From the NCBI RefSeq assembly GCF_000165425.1, contig NW_001799000.1, positions 558,001 to 622,000 of the forward strand: DNA of 64,000 nt. Direction: 5' to 3'. The stretch's first letter is position 1. Every line of letters begins with the position of its first letter. The notes beneath the pieces are model-generated. The model was given only the letters and a program-made list of their open reading frames with translations, ran no database searches and was not told the origin of the DNA. The stretch comes from Paramecium tetraurelia (lineage: Eukaryota; Ciliophora; Oligohymenophorea; Peniculida; Parameciidae). Positions 49,879-61,861 of the stretch are shown here, one piece after another. The position numbers and the translations under genes are program-made.

Positions 49879-51269
49879 TTTAATTACGCACTGCTATATT
49901 GAGTGATTAATTTTATTAAAATTAGAAAATCCTCAATATGAACGCCTGTTAAGAGTTTATGATTATATTTATGTTATATTAGTCCTTGGGAATAAAAATA
50001 TATAAAGATTTAAGTTTTTATAATTATACTAAAATTATTTCATTATAAATATTTGCATGAGAATCTAATAATATTGGATAAACAAATATAAGTTATCTGT
50101 TAAAAAGAAACTTAGATAAAGGAAATATGATCCTCATATATCTTATGTAAAGTCTCATATTGTTTTGGACTATTAAAATGATTCAAAAAAGAAATTATGG
50201 TTGGAGTTAACAAGTAAATGTTTACAATTTTACTGACAATGAATAAGAACGATAAATACATCATTTTATTGATTTAAACTGCACGATTATTCATACCTTC
50301 TTTTTTCGCCATTATTCTAATTTTGAAGAAATTAAAGTGAATAGAAGCTTGTTATGTAAATAATAAAAATAAAATAGAAATGGTTCGATTTATAAAAAAG
50401 GTATTTTAATTTCAAAAGTAAAAAATTCATATAACTCATTCCAATTAATCGTGAACCTTATCTACCAGATTAATTCAAAGCTGACAAGCGATTTAAAGTT
50501 AGAAAATAAGTAAACACATTCATAAAACAGAAATCCAGTATGATATTGTATTTTTGAATTTTTATAACTGTTAATCAAGTTATTCAATATAATTGAAGTT
50601 TACTTAACCCTAATTATGATTTATTTTAATATAATTTAGCAAATAGATGAAGAATTCTTCAAGCCTCTTCCCATAACATTTGATGATTAGTATTTTTATA
50701 ACGTCAATTAAACTAGGGTTTAAAATTAATAATTTTTATTAGATTCATCATACATTGAATTACTCATTTATATGTTTAAACCATTTTAGAACAGAATCAC
50801 TAAAACCAAGCAAATTTTGAAATATATATATAATATTTAGTATTACTTATTTAATAGATTAATGTAACATAATAAAACTTTATTTATTTCTCTAGAAATT
50901 AGGAATAAATGAATAAGTATTAACGTGCGAAGTTTAAATGGATTATTTAGCTTTATAATTATGAGTATTAATTAATAAGTTTGGAAAATGCATGACCATA
51001 AACTAGTTTAACATTGATTTCATTTTTTGTCAGATAATAAAATTGACTGTAACTAAAGTTGACTCAAAATTAATAGAGTTACCTAGTGAGTGTTAAATTT
51101 AATCAATATCAAACATATTTACATTTTATTTATGTTCATCTATAACCATAATATTTTATAAGTATATTAATATTATCTAAAATAATATTATGTATGAGTT
51201 TGCAAATGAGAAAATAAGAGGATTAAATGGATCTAAAATAATTAGATAAGACAAAACAAAATATAGAGT
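49879..51269. pseudogene. intergenic stretch with a probable decayed gene (about 50127-50912)
   Basis: 1.4 kb between divergent genes. Coding-like patches on the plus strand lie in different frames: MVGVNKQMFTILLTMNKN with a hydrophobic run (50197-50338), INREPYLPDQFKADKRFKV (50448-50504) and FFKPLPITFDDQYFYNV (50651-50710). No set of short introns joins them cleanly, and TGAs lie between. A relic of a small membrane-protein gene is the best reading. A gene with unrecognised introns is possible. The flanks are featureless AT-rich DNA that must include the promoters of both neighbours. Confidence 0.35.
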
Positions 51270-53242
51270 ATGAATGAATTTTATGAAAAAATAGAGTCAT
51301 AACTTTTTTTCTGTGAATCCTCATGTTCGAATGTTGAGTCAATTATTCTAGAAAAGCCCATATTTAACACAGTTTAAAGAGATGCTCTTTTTAAGTCTTT
51401 AGTAGATTTACCTAAGAACTTCATTAATACTAACTGTTTTATAATGGATGCAACCGCCAATCTTTTGTAACTCATAGAAAAAGCGAGATCAATAATATTT
51501 AAAAATTATTCAATATGCTCAATAAACTAGGTAATTAGGAATAGTGCCAGAATAAATATATATAATTGAGATAGAGAGGTTTCTTAAAGTATTATAAAAT
51601 GACAACAAAGAAATTTCTTTGAAAATACTATACGAATTGTGTTCTGCCATGAATTGCATCATAAGAGGCAAATAGGAATTTGTTTTATATGACAAATTTT
51701 TTGCCTATTTATTCCACCAATTTAATTCAGGATATGATTATGTTTAGTAGTCTATTCAATAGCGAGAATATCTGAAAAAATAAAAGGAAGAGTAAAGGCT
51801 GGGTAAATTAAATTAGCATGGTTTAAGAAGAGTAGGATAAATATCAATTTTAAAGAATGAATTTTATTTAGAAGAATAGCAAAGTGATGGAATGAGTAAT
51901 ATTCAGTAATTGTTAACCGTCGATTCATAATTGAAGCTTCCAAATTCTAGATTATTCTCAGGAAAATTATCATAATAAGTCTAAAATGCTGAAGTAGCAA
52001 TTCAAGATCTATAAAAAGAAGTAAAGGATTATTACAATATGTATGCGGAGTATTTTTATGATTCTGTAAAAAACCTGATACAATTCAAAGGGGGGGATGA
52101 GTCATTAAATTATAAGTTTCTTGGATTGAAATTCAATTTGAAGGAGATGTTATCTCTAAATGCGGTCTATCAAAATGAAGAAAATGGCACCAAATTATAA
52201 TTGCGTCAATATCAATTGGTATCGGGGTTAAATGAAAAGTAGAATTCTTTAACCAAATATTTGACATATCAATCAATGTTTAATAATAAGGAGGATCAAG
52301 TTGAAAATCTATAGGAGTTCCTTAGACAAAGTCCTCCTTTATCTCCTCATTAATCAAATATACATATCAAAACTGAAACTGTGCATCAATAGACTCATAG
52401 CAATGAGGATATTAGGGTTGAGTATGAAGATGCAAACTAAAATGAATATGATAACGAATATGGTGTGCTATTAGATTTTACATAATTTGATTCTCAAACG
52501 ACTGTCTAATATCAAGTGTACTCAGTTAATAGTGAATGTATAGCAGGAATAAAAATTACATTCCCAGAAGAGTCAAGTAGTTTTCGATTGATTGAATTTC
52601 CATGCATTGAACCACAAGAAGGAGGTTATGATTGTCATACATATCAATTCAAACCTTTATCAAATATAAAAGGATGTCAAGTTGAATTGGTTTAGATGAC
52701 GCCAAGCAAGAGATTCATCAAAAATTTCATTTTATTGGTCTAAGACTCAGATAACCCTTAAGATCCAAACAAACTAAAGTTTTTTAAGTTTGACTTCTAA
52801 AAAAATTAAGAAATGGGAGATATTTAAAATTTACATGATCAGATAATGCCTTACTTTAATGATGACTGGAGAAAATCAAAATTTCCCTTATATGTTAATT
52901 TTCTCTATAGTCATCTCCCGTAGGCTTAGCAATAATTGATCGAAAAACAACTAAAAAAAATAACTTTCGCTATAAATAGTATGTTTCCATATGTTGAATA
53001 CTTAGAAAATAAAAAGAAACTAATGTAAATTTATTTGATTTATAATTAGTAATCCGAATGTGTTTGAGATGTATGTATAAGAATTAGGTAGATATAAAAA
53101 TAGGGATCAGTATTAGAGAACTGTATTTATTCAGATCGAAAATTGGCAATAAATTCAATAAGAGAGAATCATTGATAGCATACTCGATAACATCATTATT
53201 TTTATTTGGAATGGGGGATTTGAGAATAGAAAATTATAGTGA
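51270..53242 (+). CDS. large orphan protein with helical centre
   Basis: About 635 residues; introns 51532-51571 (40 nt, or alternatively 31 nt within it) and 53025-53049. The second intron moves the end from an early TGA to one that adds the convincing segment NPNVFEMYVQELGRYKN, ending FIWNGGFENRKLQ. The N-terminal 200 residues are helical (LKILYELCSAMNCIIRGK). A charged coiled-coil region follows (QKEVKDYYNMYAEYFYD, LQLRQYQLVSGLNEKQ). The last third reads like a beta-rich domain (GIKITFPEESSSFRLIEFP, YVNFLYSHLP). No family is recognised and no signal peptide is visible. Confidence 0.62.
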
Positions 53243-53294
53243 TTATTTATATTATTATTGTTCTTTTTTAAAAACGGTTTATATATTATTATTT

Positions 53295-55009
53295 TTATGA
53301 AACAAATAGTCATACTCTTTGTTTTGATTTTATTTGCAACAGCCTCCAGCGGTAACTAACCTAATATAAACAGTAGATCTGCTAAAATCAATATCTAAAT
53401 TTGCTGATGATGGAGATAATCCTTCCAAATTTGCCAAAAGTTAAGTTTCACCATTTTCAGAGGAAGAATCAGAAGATTACGATAATGATGATACTGAAAC
53501 CTCTAAGAAAGTGGCCTAACATGATGATGATGATGAAGAAGTTGATGTTATGGCTTAATTGAAAAGTTACTAATAGAAACTATCAACGGGTAAAGAAGTT
53601 AAGCCACCCTAACCCCAAAAGAAATAGGTTCAAGTAATTTCTGAATCAGAATCAGAATATGACGATGAAGATGACGGTGGTAACATGTGGAGTAGAGGAA
53701 TATCAAAAAAATTGGCTTAGACTGAATCTAAACCATTGGTTTTACCAATCTAAACAGCTAAAGAATAAATAAAGAATGATTTCAACCAATTTACAAACTT
53801 AAAAATGCCAGAAGTATAATAAAGACCTTCAGAAACTAAACAAGATGTAACCCAAAAAGTATAGGATGATTCAGGAAAAGATCACTCAGCAGATTTTGAA
53901 AAAATGAAATAAGCTTAATTAGAAAAATATAGCAAGAGATTTCATCTAGATGAACCTAAAGAATCTAAGAGCATGTATGAAGACGATAGCTTGAAAGAAT
54001 TCATGCCGAAAATCAATTTTCAACCCATCAACATTTAAGAAACTAAAACATCATAGTAAATCTAAAATAATCCAGAAAAGAAATAAGAATATAAACATGA
54101 GGAACCAGAAAGTGAGTCTGATAATGATGAGGATTTAATAATTAATAAAACAAATTAATCATCCAATAAAAACAACAATAAAGCTTTCAATGACTTATAA
54201 TCTACCTCCGAAGCATTCGATTTCTTTAACTAAAATAAATAATAATAGAAATCAAGTAAGAAAGGATAAAAAATTGAGTAATTAGAATCAGAAGATGAAG
54301 AAAGTGTAACTGATAAGGAGTAGGATAAAGATGATGATGATGATGATTATGTTTAATAAGTGAAGAAAAGCAAAAAATAAAAGGAGGATAGAGAAGAATA
54401 AAAAAGAAAATAAAAATAAATCTAATAATAATAAGAGGAGGAAGAACAATAAAGACAAATCATGTAGAAAAAACAAAATGAAAAAGAGGAACTAAGAAAA
54501 AAATAAGAAGAGGAAGAGAGACTTTAATAATAATCCAAACAATAAGTAGTGAAAAGAGATTTGGAGGATGATTAAATTCCTTAAAAGAAGAAATCAAAAA
54601 AATAAAAAAAGTAATTAAGTTTAGAAGAGTTTTAATAATCTTTGAAATTAGATGAAGAAAAATCTTCATTAACATCTTTTGCATAAAAGGAAGCTAAAGA
54701 AAAAGCAATATTGGAATAGAAAACATTTACATTGGTAAAGGAGACTCCACAATAAGTTTAAGAATAAAAAGTTTAGGAATAAAAAGTGTTTAAATTATAA
54801 GTAATTCCAAAAAAGCAGTAATAATTTATTCAAGAGGAAGAATCAGAATCAGAATCGGAAAGTGAGAATGATGAAGATGTTGATATTCCAAAATCAATAA
54901 ATTGCTTTGAAAGTAAGAACAAATTTATATAATAAATCTGCTAATTATGTTAGACTAAAGTGGCTTATTAGGTTAATTAACAGAATTGGTAGAAGATTGG
55001 AATAAATGA
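53295..55009 (+). CDS. secreted low-complexity acidic/Gln/Lys-rich protein
   Basis: Introns 53352-53373 and 54913-54953 (41 nt), about 549 residues. A signal peptide (MKQIVILFVLILFATAS) is followed by VDLLKSISKFADDGDN and then long charged low-complexity sequence: acidic clusters (QHDDDDEEVDVMAQ, SESESEYDDEDDGG) and Lys/Gln/Glu-rich runs, much of it encoded by TAA and TAG. The C-terminus, after the second intron, is FENQSGLLGQLTELVEDWNK. A secreted or granule matrix role is inferred from signal plus composition. Its TGA overlaps the ATG of the next gene. The start may be off by one or two bases. Confidence 0.6.
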
Positions 55010-55800
55010 CGGTTTCAGGTATTTATTAAAAATTGTATCATATATCTTAGGAATTTAGGCAATCCTTTGAGCCGCTGATCGAGTTCACTTTCAAAAGCAT
55101 AGGTGAAATTGGATCATATTATTTGAGTTTCAAAGACCACACAGTCTGTTTAAGTGCTGAAAATTTATCTAAGATTGTACTATATACATATTATGATATA
55201 GACCAATGTTGATAAGGTGTTAAAACACTTCACTGGAAATTAACTAGCTGATTATAATTCCCCAGTTGATATTCCAGTTAAAAGTTAACCGATCAACTTT
55301 TTATTGAGTGCAGAGTATGGTAAGAAATATCGAATAATATTAGATTCCTTATTAAATGGATTTTCATGCAGAAGATTTTAAATAGCTATAAAAACAGATC
55401 TAAAGTATAAATTGAGTAAGAAAAATGACATTAACGTTAAGTAAATAATCTTTTATAAAAACAAAGTAAAAATTAGTTAATAAATAGTTAAAATTAAAAT
55501 ATATTGGATTGATTTAAATAAATGGAGTTGTCCATTAAGCCAGTTTTGATCAAGAGGAAGGAGGAGAAGCCACAAATTTAATTGTTACTCAGTTAAATTT
55601 GCCAAAGGAATAAGGAGTCATCGTCAGCTTGGTTGATAAGTACATTGATGATAATTTCGTTGCAAACTTGCTACAAAAATCAGGTAATGTCTACATCTTA
55701 GATTTTAGAATAAATGACAGCTGATTTATAGATCTAAACACATATAAAAAATGATGATATCGGGCTTACATTTAATTTGAGAAAGAAAAAGGGAAAATGA
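55006..55800 (+). CDS. unidentified protein overlapping the previous gene by 4 bp
   Basis: Introns 55177-55201, 55466-55487 and 55684-55708 (a further frame-keeping 24-nt candidate is 55320-55343) give 232-240 residues. It reads MTVSGIYQKLYHISQEF, FKSIGEIGSYYLSFKD, HFTGNQLADYNSPVDIP, then GVVHQASFDQEEGGEATN, LPKEQGVIVSLVDKYIDD and the basic end GLTFNLRKKKGK. The composition suggests an alpha/beta or OB-type soluble protein, perhaps nucleic-acid related, but I recognise no family. The ATG is the only in-frame start before the conserved-looking part, so the overlap with the upstream stop seems real. Confidence 0.5.
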
Positions 55801-56266
55801 TGAATTTAGATTTATATTAAATTGAAGAATATGTTAATATTGAATTTCTTCTCCAGCTAATTTCTTAAGTTTTTATGGGTCTTGATTCCTTGTTTATAGT
55901 AAGAATTATGAAATAAGACCTCTCTCAGAGGTGCTAGCAACTCTTTCATTTGAGTTATCTTAAACAGCTTCTTATTTAAGGTGTATCATGCCAGCAACCT
56001 ATTTAATTTGCAGTTTTCAATGAGATGTAATCAAAAATTTTATTCTAGAAATAGAAAAATATTTTTGATGATTCATGGCTAATATTTTACTCTCCTCTTT
56101 TTAGAATTTTGTTAGATATTCGAATGTTTATATATGAAAGAGAAATTAAAATAAATTTGCTTTTTTATTTTGTGGTTTCGACAAATTTTAATTAAATTTA
56201 GTTTTATTGAAATCTAGATCAGTTCTTCAAATTTTTCAACATATATAATTAACAATTAATTTTGTT
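55801..56266. other. intergenic region with ambiguous open frames
   Basis: 466 nt. Both strands stay open for over 90 codons: plus about 55830-56204 (contains MGLDSLFIVRIMKQDL) and minus about 56020-55830 (contains NSNERVASTSERGLIS). Neither has a proper start, introns or a known motif. One may be a gene relic. A 6-bp hairpin ACCTCT/AGAGGT lies at 55918-55932. Confidence 0.35.
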
Positions 56267-58020
56267 ATGAAATTTTTGATTGTTAATGGATTTACTGCAA
56301 ATGCTTCTCACTCAAAGATCTTTAATCAGTTTAAATAATAAATATATGAGGTATTACTTCAAAATAGCTAGCTCACATAAACCCAGAAGGAAGTCGCCGA
56401 TCTTGATTTTGAATTTATCGAGCTTGATAGACATAATTTAGAAGATTATTTATTTGAGCCAGAAACATCTCACATTAGACCTGAAAAAGGGCAGAAATTT
56501 AATTCATTAGACATGGTTTTTATAATCGCATCTCCAAATACAAGGCCATGGAATCCAAACATGAGGAATGTATCGATATATTTGCTATTCTAGATTATCA
56601 GTCTAATAAGAATGTGCATCAAAACTAAGAAACTATTATTTATGACATCATTTGGAGCTCAAGCACTTGCATATTTATGTGCTTCCAATATTTCGACAGT
56701 AACTTTATCTCATTTTATAACAGCATATTAATATTACGAATGGAAATGGAGAAGGCAGCAAATTGGTTGATTTTCCAAAGTACACTCTTTAAGCATTAAA
56801 AAATTCTCATGACGATTATTTTTTGGATACAACAACAGGAGATTTATACACATACAATAAAGTTACAGACGAATGGATGCCTAAATGTAATATTGGGATT
56901 CATCACAGAAGAGATGCAATGGAATATTAATCTATAGGAAAGTATGTTGTAAAATCCCCTGCTTATAAACCTAAATAAGCAATGCTCAGCAATCAAACAG
57001 AAATGACTTGCATAATCAAAAAGCCATTTTTACATTATTGGTTATTTAAAGATGTTAATATTGAGTTTTAAATTAAACAATCAAATACCTGGGATATACA
57101 TACAATCACATTCACGAATCCAGATAAAGTATCTAAATCAATTAAATAATAGAGATTTTTATCATTGGCTGAAAATAACCTACGAGGTCCCTTAATCTTA
57201 TAATGTGATAACATAATAGCAGTGTTATTTGAACTAGATTATAAATAAAAAGATTAAACTAACTTGTTATCTAATTTTATAGAAAATGGTATCAAGGTAA
57301 TAAGATATTCAAATACATATGTATTAAATATTAACATTAATAGAATACAATAAGTATTATTAATGAAAGGTAATACTGTTCTCCAAGAGGATTAGAAAAC
57401 ATAGAATTGATCTACAATTAAGATACAAAAAAGAAAACCCAACATTTATAAGAAGATATAATGAAGAATTAACATAAAGCTTATGTGAAGGAATATCGCA
57501 AATTAGTCAATAAGGCAATTCTAGATACTGAGAAAGAGAGAGATAAGATATTACATGTTGGGTTCTCTGTGAAGAAAAATCGTTTACCAGAGTATGTAAT
57601 ATACTATATAGTGTTGTTGAATAAAATAATATACAGCAGAAAACATTGAAAGCGAATCAAAGAAAATCTTTTCTTGTGAAAAAAGAGAAATTTTACTTAA
57701 ATTTTGAATCACTTAAACATAATTTAGATGCAAATCAAAGTTACAAAAATAATTCAACTAGCCGATAGCATGTAAAATTACGAACTGAACCCAAAGTGAC
57801 ATTTCAAGCCAATGATGAGGTTGATGATTCAAACTTACTTCAAACCTACAGAGTTTTATCTCAAGTTGAAATCAGAAGATAGTTACATCCTTCACTAAAT
57901 CAAGAATTTTTGGGATCTCAAAAGATATGGATTCCAGGATTCTTGAAATAAAATAAATCTAAGTTCTCCTAATCCTAGCCGAATTCTGGTAGATAAACGT
58001 TTTAATAACTAATTGATTGA
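56267..58020 (+). CDS. GATase-like (class I glutamine amidotransferase fold) protein
   Basis: Introns 56570-56593, 56699-56723, 57321-57343 and 57596-57636 (or 57611-57636) give 546-551 residues. The first 330 residues begin MKFLIVNGFTANASH, with ELDRHNLEDY, DMVFIIASPN and LFMTSFGAQALAYLC. The last resembles the nucleophile elbow of class I amidotransferases (usually GICFGHQ), but with Ser where the catalytic Cys would be. So a non-catalytic or modified GATase-like fold is inferred. The middle has ISIINERQYCSPRGLENI, typical of ciliate proteins of this type. The C-terminal third is basic and helical (AYVKEYRKLVNKAILD) then disordered. Confidence 0.5.
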
Positions 58021-58073
58021 TTAATTTATAATAGTTTTTTTAAAACAATATATATTTCTATGAACATTTATCT

Positions 58074-61000
58074 TCATGATTCATGACACACATATTCTAA
58101 CACATATTTGATTTATTTAGTGAAGTTATCTTTGGTAAAACTATTCAAATAGTTCTCCAAGCCTAAATATAACATTAATTTTTACTTTAATATCCTATAG
58201 TTATTGGATCTATAATTAGATTTGACAGCCATAATTAATTTTTGTATTCTTATATCAACTACAACAAAAGATTTTGAAACTAATTTCATATAAATGAATA
58301 CTTCTTTTGGATCGAATAAAGAAATTGCAAACATTATATCAGAATTGGGCTATAAAAATTTAATGATTTTTGGAAATGCTACAGTTACCATAAAACTTTA
58401 TCTAAAGATTGATTGTAATAATAGTTTTCCTTTACCATAGATATCAGAAATCTTTTGTTTTATCATAGCTGTGTCTTATTCTTCTCCTATTATACTTTCC
58501 TATACCAGAAATTAGATGGAATTATATAATAATGTTGCTAACTATGACAACTAAATGGCTTCTTCATTTATTTGTTCATCACCCTTGATAGATTTAAAAT
58601 TTAGAATGTCTGTTAAAGTATTCTCAGATAGTTCAAATAATTATAGAAATGTTTCAGCTCCACATTTGTATGTAAGTGTTTCACTATGTTCTTAACAAAC
58701 TCCTTCAAGACATTCGAAGAGATAACGTTTGTACTTCATTAGATTTTAAAATAAAGGTCTATAAACTGTAATGAGTTGCAATTATTTTATAAACAATTCC
58801 AAACAAAAATTATCTTGGTAGATGATAAAGAATCCTTAATTTATCTATTTAGAACTTGAAATTTGGCCCATAACTTTCATCAATTTTGCAGCCATTTTCA
58901 AAGTATTATCTTAAACTTATTTACCTTAGGATAAACATGTTTATGCTTATGTTAATAAGTACTTGATTGATGTGATGAAATAGTTGGTTGTTTGTCCATA
59001 GACTTAATACAGAACCAACTAAATGTTTTCATTTGATAATCTTGTATTTCTATAATGAACTATATAAATTACTTGTTTTTGAAAATTGAACATATCAAAG
59101 ATGTTAATCCAATTGATGCATCGAAATCTGAAACAAAGATATTAGTATTATTAGGTTGCAAAATTTGTAATATATCGGGTAAACTAGATTAATTTATTTT
59201 ATATACACTATGCGTAAGAAAATTCGATAAATCTTATCTAGTTCTAGCTCATTCACAATACCAATCATGTCCCAAATGTATTTGAGCATATTTATTTTAT
59301 TCATTTCTATTGCAATCGACTTCTTGATCTGCTTATAAATATCCACTAAAGCTGGAACATAGTCATCCATCTGATCATCAACCCAAACAAGTGAAATTAA
59401 TTGATACACAAGTTTTCTCTTTTTAATATACTAGACTTCATTAAAACAAGTGAAATCCATTTGGAGGAAGAATTGTCTCAGCATATTATTTACTTAACTT
59501 GCTTGGAATATTCTTCTATCAAGCTGTCTCTTTAATCTTTCGATATTATGATATTTTGTACTTTTCATAAGTAAATTACAATATTTAAAAACTATATTCT
59601 ACTAGATCAGGATCATTCAAAGTAAATTTTTGATAACTTAATTAAATCAACTAAATACCATTGTTCTAAACAACTCTCAATTATTGCTAAATAATTTTAC
59701 TAACTTCCTAAATCACGAAAAATACTTGTTTATCTATTCATAAAAGAAAACTAATTACAATTAAGATTAAGAAATAACTGTATTGGAGTTTTCATCATAA
59801 TATACACCATCTATTGTTTGTGTAATATAAGATTGAATAAATATCAAAATACAGGTGTGATACATCTTTATAATTTATATCTTCTCAATATCTTATTAAG
59901 TAGCCAGGACTGGTAAACTTAATTTATTGGAAAAAGATATAATTTCCAAAATATATATGATTAATTAACCAAACTAAGGAGGTCTTTCTTATTTATTTTA
60001 TTGCCCATAATAATCATATCCAGTCAATAACTCTCCTTGTGTTGGACTAATAACAAATGCTGAGACTAAACATAACAGTGAGCTGAATTTTTCTAGAAAT
60101 CAATAAATAAAAGTACAAATTGTAATCATCTATTCATGTTCTGCCATTTGATTAAGGTTCTAAAGTGAAAAATGATGAATACTTGGATTGGTATTTTTTT
60201 AAATGATTCCAAGAGTAAATTTGTACATTCTACAGCATTTTATTAATAAACTTAAGAACATAATCGAAAACTTTTATCAATAAACTTCTTAATTTTTTTA
60301 ATTGGAATGCTTGTTGGAATGTCTGCAAAGGGGTTCCCATTATAAAATGCCTGAATCAAAAGTTTGAAACTTAAATTTATAGAATTTGATAGATTCTAAT
60401 ATTAGGATGGATAATGTTATTTGTATGAATTTATTTAAATCTAAAATTAATTCCAAACTTCTTGCAATTTGATAAAAACACTATTTGGTTGTATCCTGAT
60501 TTAATAATTACTTAATATTACTTGATTCACTTGATTAAATTAAATTACACATTAATCAAATAAATCTGAAAATTTATTCAGTTTTTTCAGCGTAAAGTTG
60601 GACTAATTAAAGAACGATATTTACAACTAATTTGATAGCAAATATACAAACTTCATTACAAAAGTCGTAATTTTTTATGTACACTTAATGTTGATTTAAG
60701 ATATAAAGTAAACCTTCCCAGAGGGCTCTTCTCACTTATTGCTTCTATGAGCGTTTTCCAAAGAATAGTGAAAGTCTTGCAGCAGCTATTCTCTAAACAA
60801 TTGTTATCAATTTAATTGAAATTGTTTAATCTAAAGTGTAAAAGTCAATAATTGATCTGAACATTTCTAAAAGGAGTTTATATTCAGTTATTATTGAAAT
60901 GTAAGAGTCAGGAAACTAAATTAATGTTTTGATTTAGAATTATTACATTTATAAGAAAGTTATCCTTTTGATCTTGATCTGACTCAATCTCATAAAAGCT

Positions 61001-61845
61001 TAAATTGAAATTAAAAGTCATGAATGAGTTTAGTAATTAGATTAATGTATCAGCAAAAGCCTTATCCTCCTAATATAATTAAATCAACGTTTTATGCTGC
61101 AACTAAATGAGAATCAGTTTATGAGTAGAAATCAATAAGGTGCTTAAAGATTACCTAAATTACTTAATTGAAATTGTACTTCAAGAAGTTCATCATTATT
61201 TTTCGAAATTCCAAATAACTGGACGCATAATAATATGATCTAACACAAATTAAGAGGTTTTCAAATAATTTACATCCAATGGTTAAAATTGTGAAATTCT
61301 GACTGTTAAAAAATGTGTTAATCAATTTTTCAACTAGTTAATCTGAGTTTAAAGTGTCTGTCCAATATTTTCTTAATAGGAAAGCCAAAGTGAATAGCAC
61401 CTAATTTTATACATGATTTGGATGATTTAGGAATCTTGCAAAATAATTGATTACAATATCAATATGAGTAGTAACAATTATGGTGTGGTGTTACTTTTCA
61501 TTGCTAAGAAATTAATAATCAAAGTACTTTTCTAATTCCTCAAAAGTAGATTATTTTTTTAATGAAGTTTGAAGCACATTAATAAATTTGGATCCTTGGG
61601 CAAGTGATTTTTACATCAGGGAATAGAGAACAAAGATAGTTTCAGGTTTTTGATCTTGTTCGACAATATTTCTAAACAGGGGCAAATTATTCCAATCCAA
61701 AATAAATGCTCTGAGTTAGTCAATAATTTGTTAATTTTTCTACAGAGATAATATAGACATCAAAAGGTACCGCAAAATCACCAGCTTAAAGCACTTGTAG
61801 AGAATAACTATGAATAGTTTATTAAAGCGCTTAAGTTGAATACAT
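58074..61845 (-). CDS. exportin of the XPO4/XPO7 type (importin-beta family)
   Basis: Nine introns (61740-61770, 61070-61088 or -61103, 60916-60946, 60603-60624, 60160-60182, 60093-60116, 59700-59725, 59537-59561, 59184-59208); about 1180 residues, matching XPO4/XPO7 length. The protein is HEAT-like helices throughout. Family-like segments: ETIFVLYSLMQKSLAQGS and LFTLAFLLRKYWTDT near the N-terminus, KQQVRRALWEGLLYILNQ, FYNGNPFADIPTSIP, FTLNDPDLVEYSFQILQF, LDRRIFQASQ and KLVYQLISLVWVDDQMDD. Such receptors carry cargo through nuclear pores with Ran-GTP. The match is to overall pattern, so XPO4 versus XPO7 is not decided. The 19-nt alternative intron is at the short limit. Its start is 16 nt from the divergent kelch gene. 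Confidence 0.6.
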
Positions 61846-61861
61846 TTATTAATTTAATTAA
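61846..61861. promoter_or_regulatory. 16-nt divergent intergenic region
   Basis: Only 16 nt of pure A/T lie between the ATG of the exportin gene (61845, minus) and the ATG of the kelch gene (61862, plus). Both promoters must lie inside the coding sequences or coincide. It holds if both ATGs are the true starts. Confidence 0.45.

Noticed and set aside
53041-53067. Earlier stop for the gene at 51270
   Set aside because: A standard 25-nt intron (53025-53049) bypasses it and adds a coherent C-terminus.
54288-54684. Minus-strand hydrophobic frames
   Set aside because: They are the complement of the Lys/Glu/Gln-rich secreted protein, which turns into Phe/Leu-rich sequence in reverse.
55830-56204. 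Plus-strand frame with MGLDSLF, briefly resembling an acyl-carrier motif
   Set aside because: No Ser-centred helix context, no start or introns, and the other strand is equally open. Kept only as an ambiguous region.
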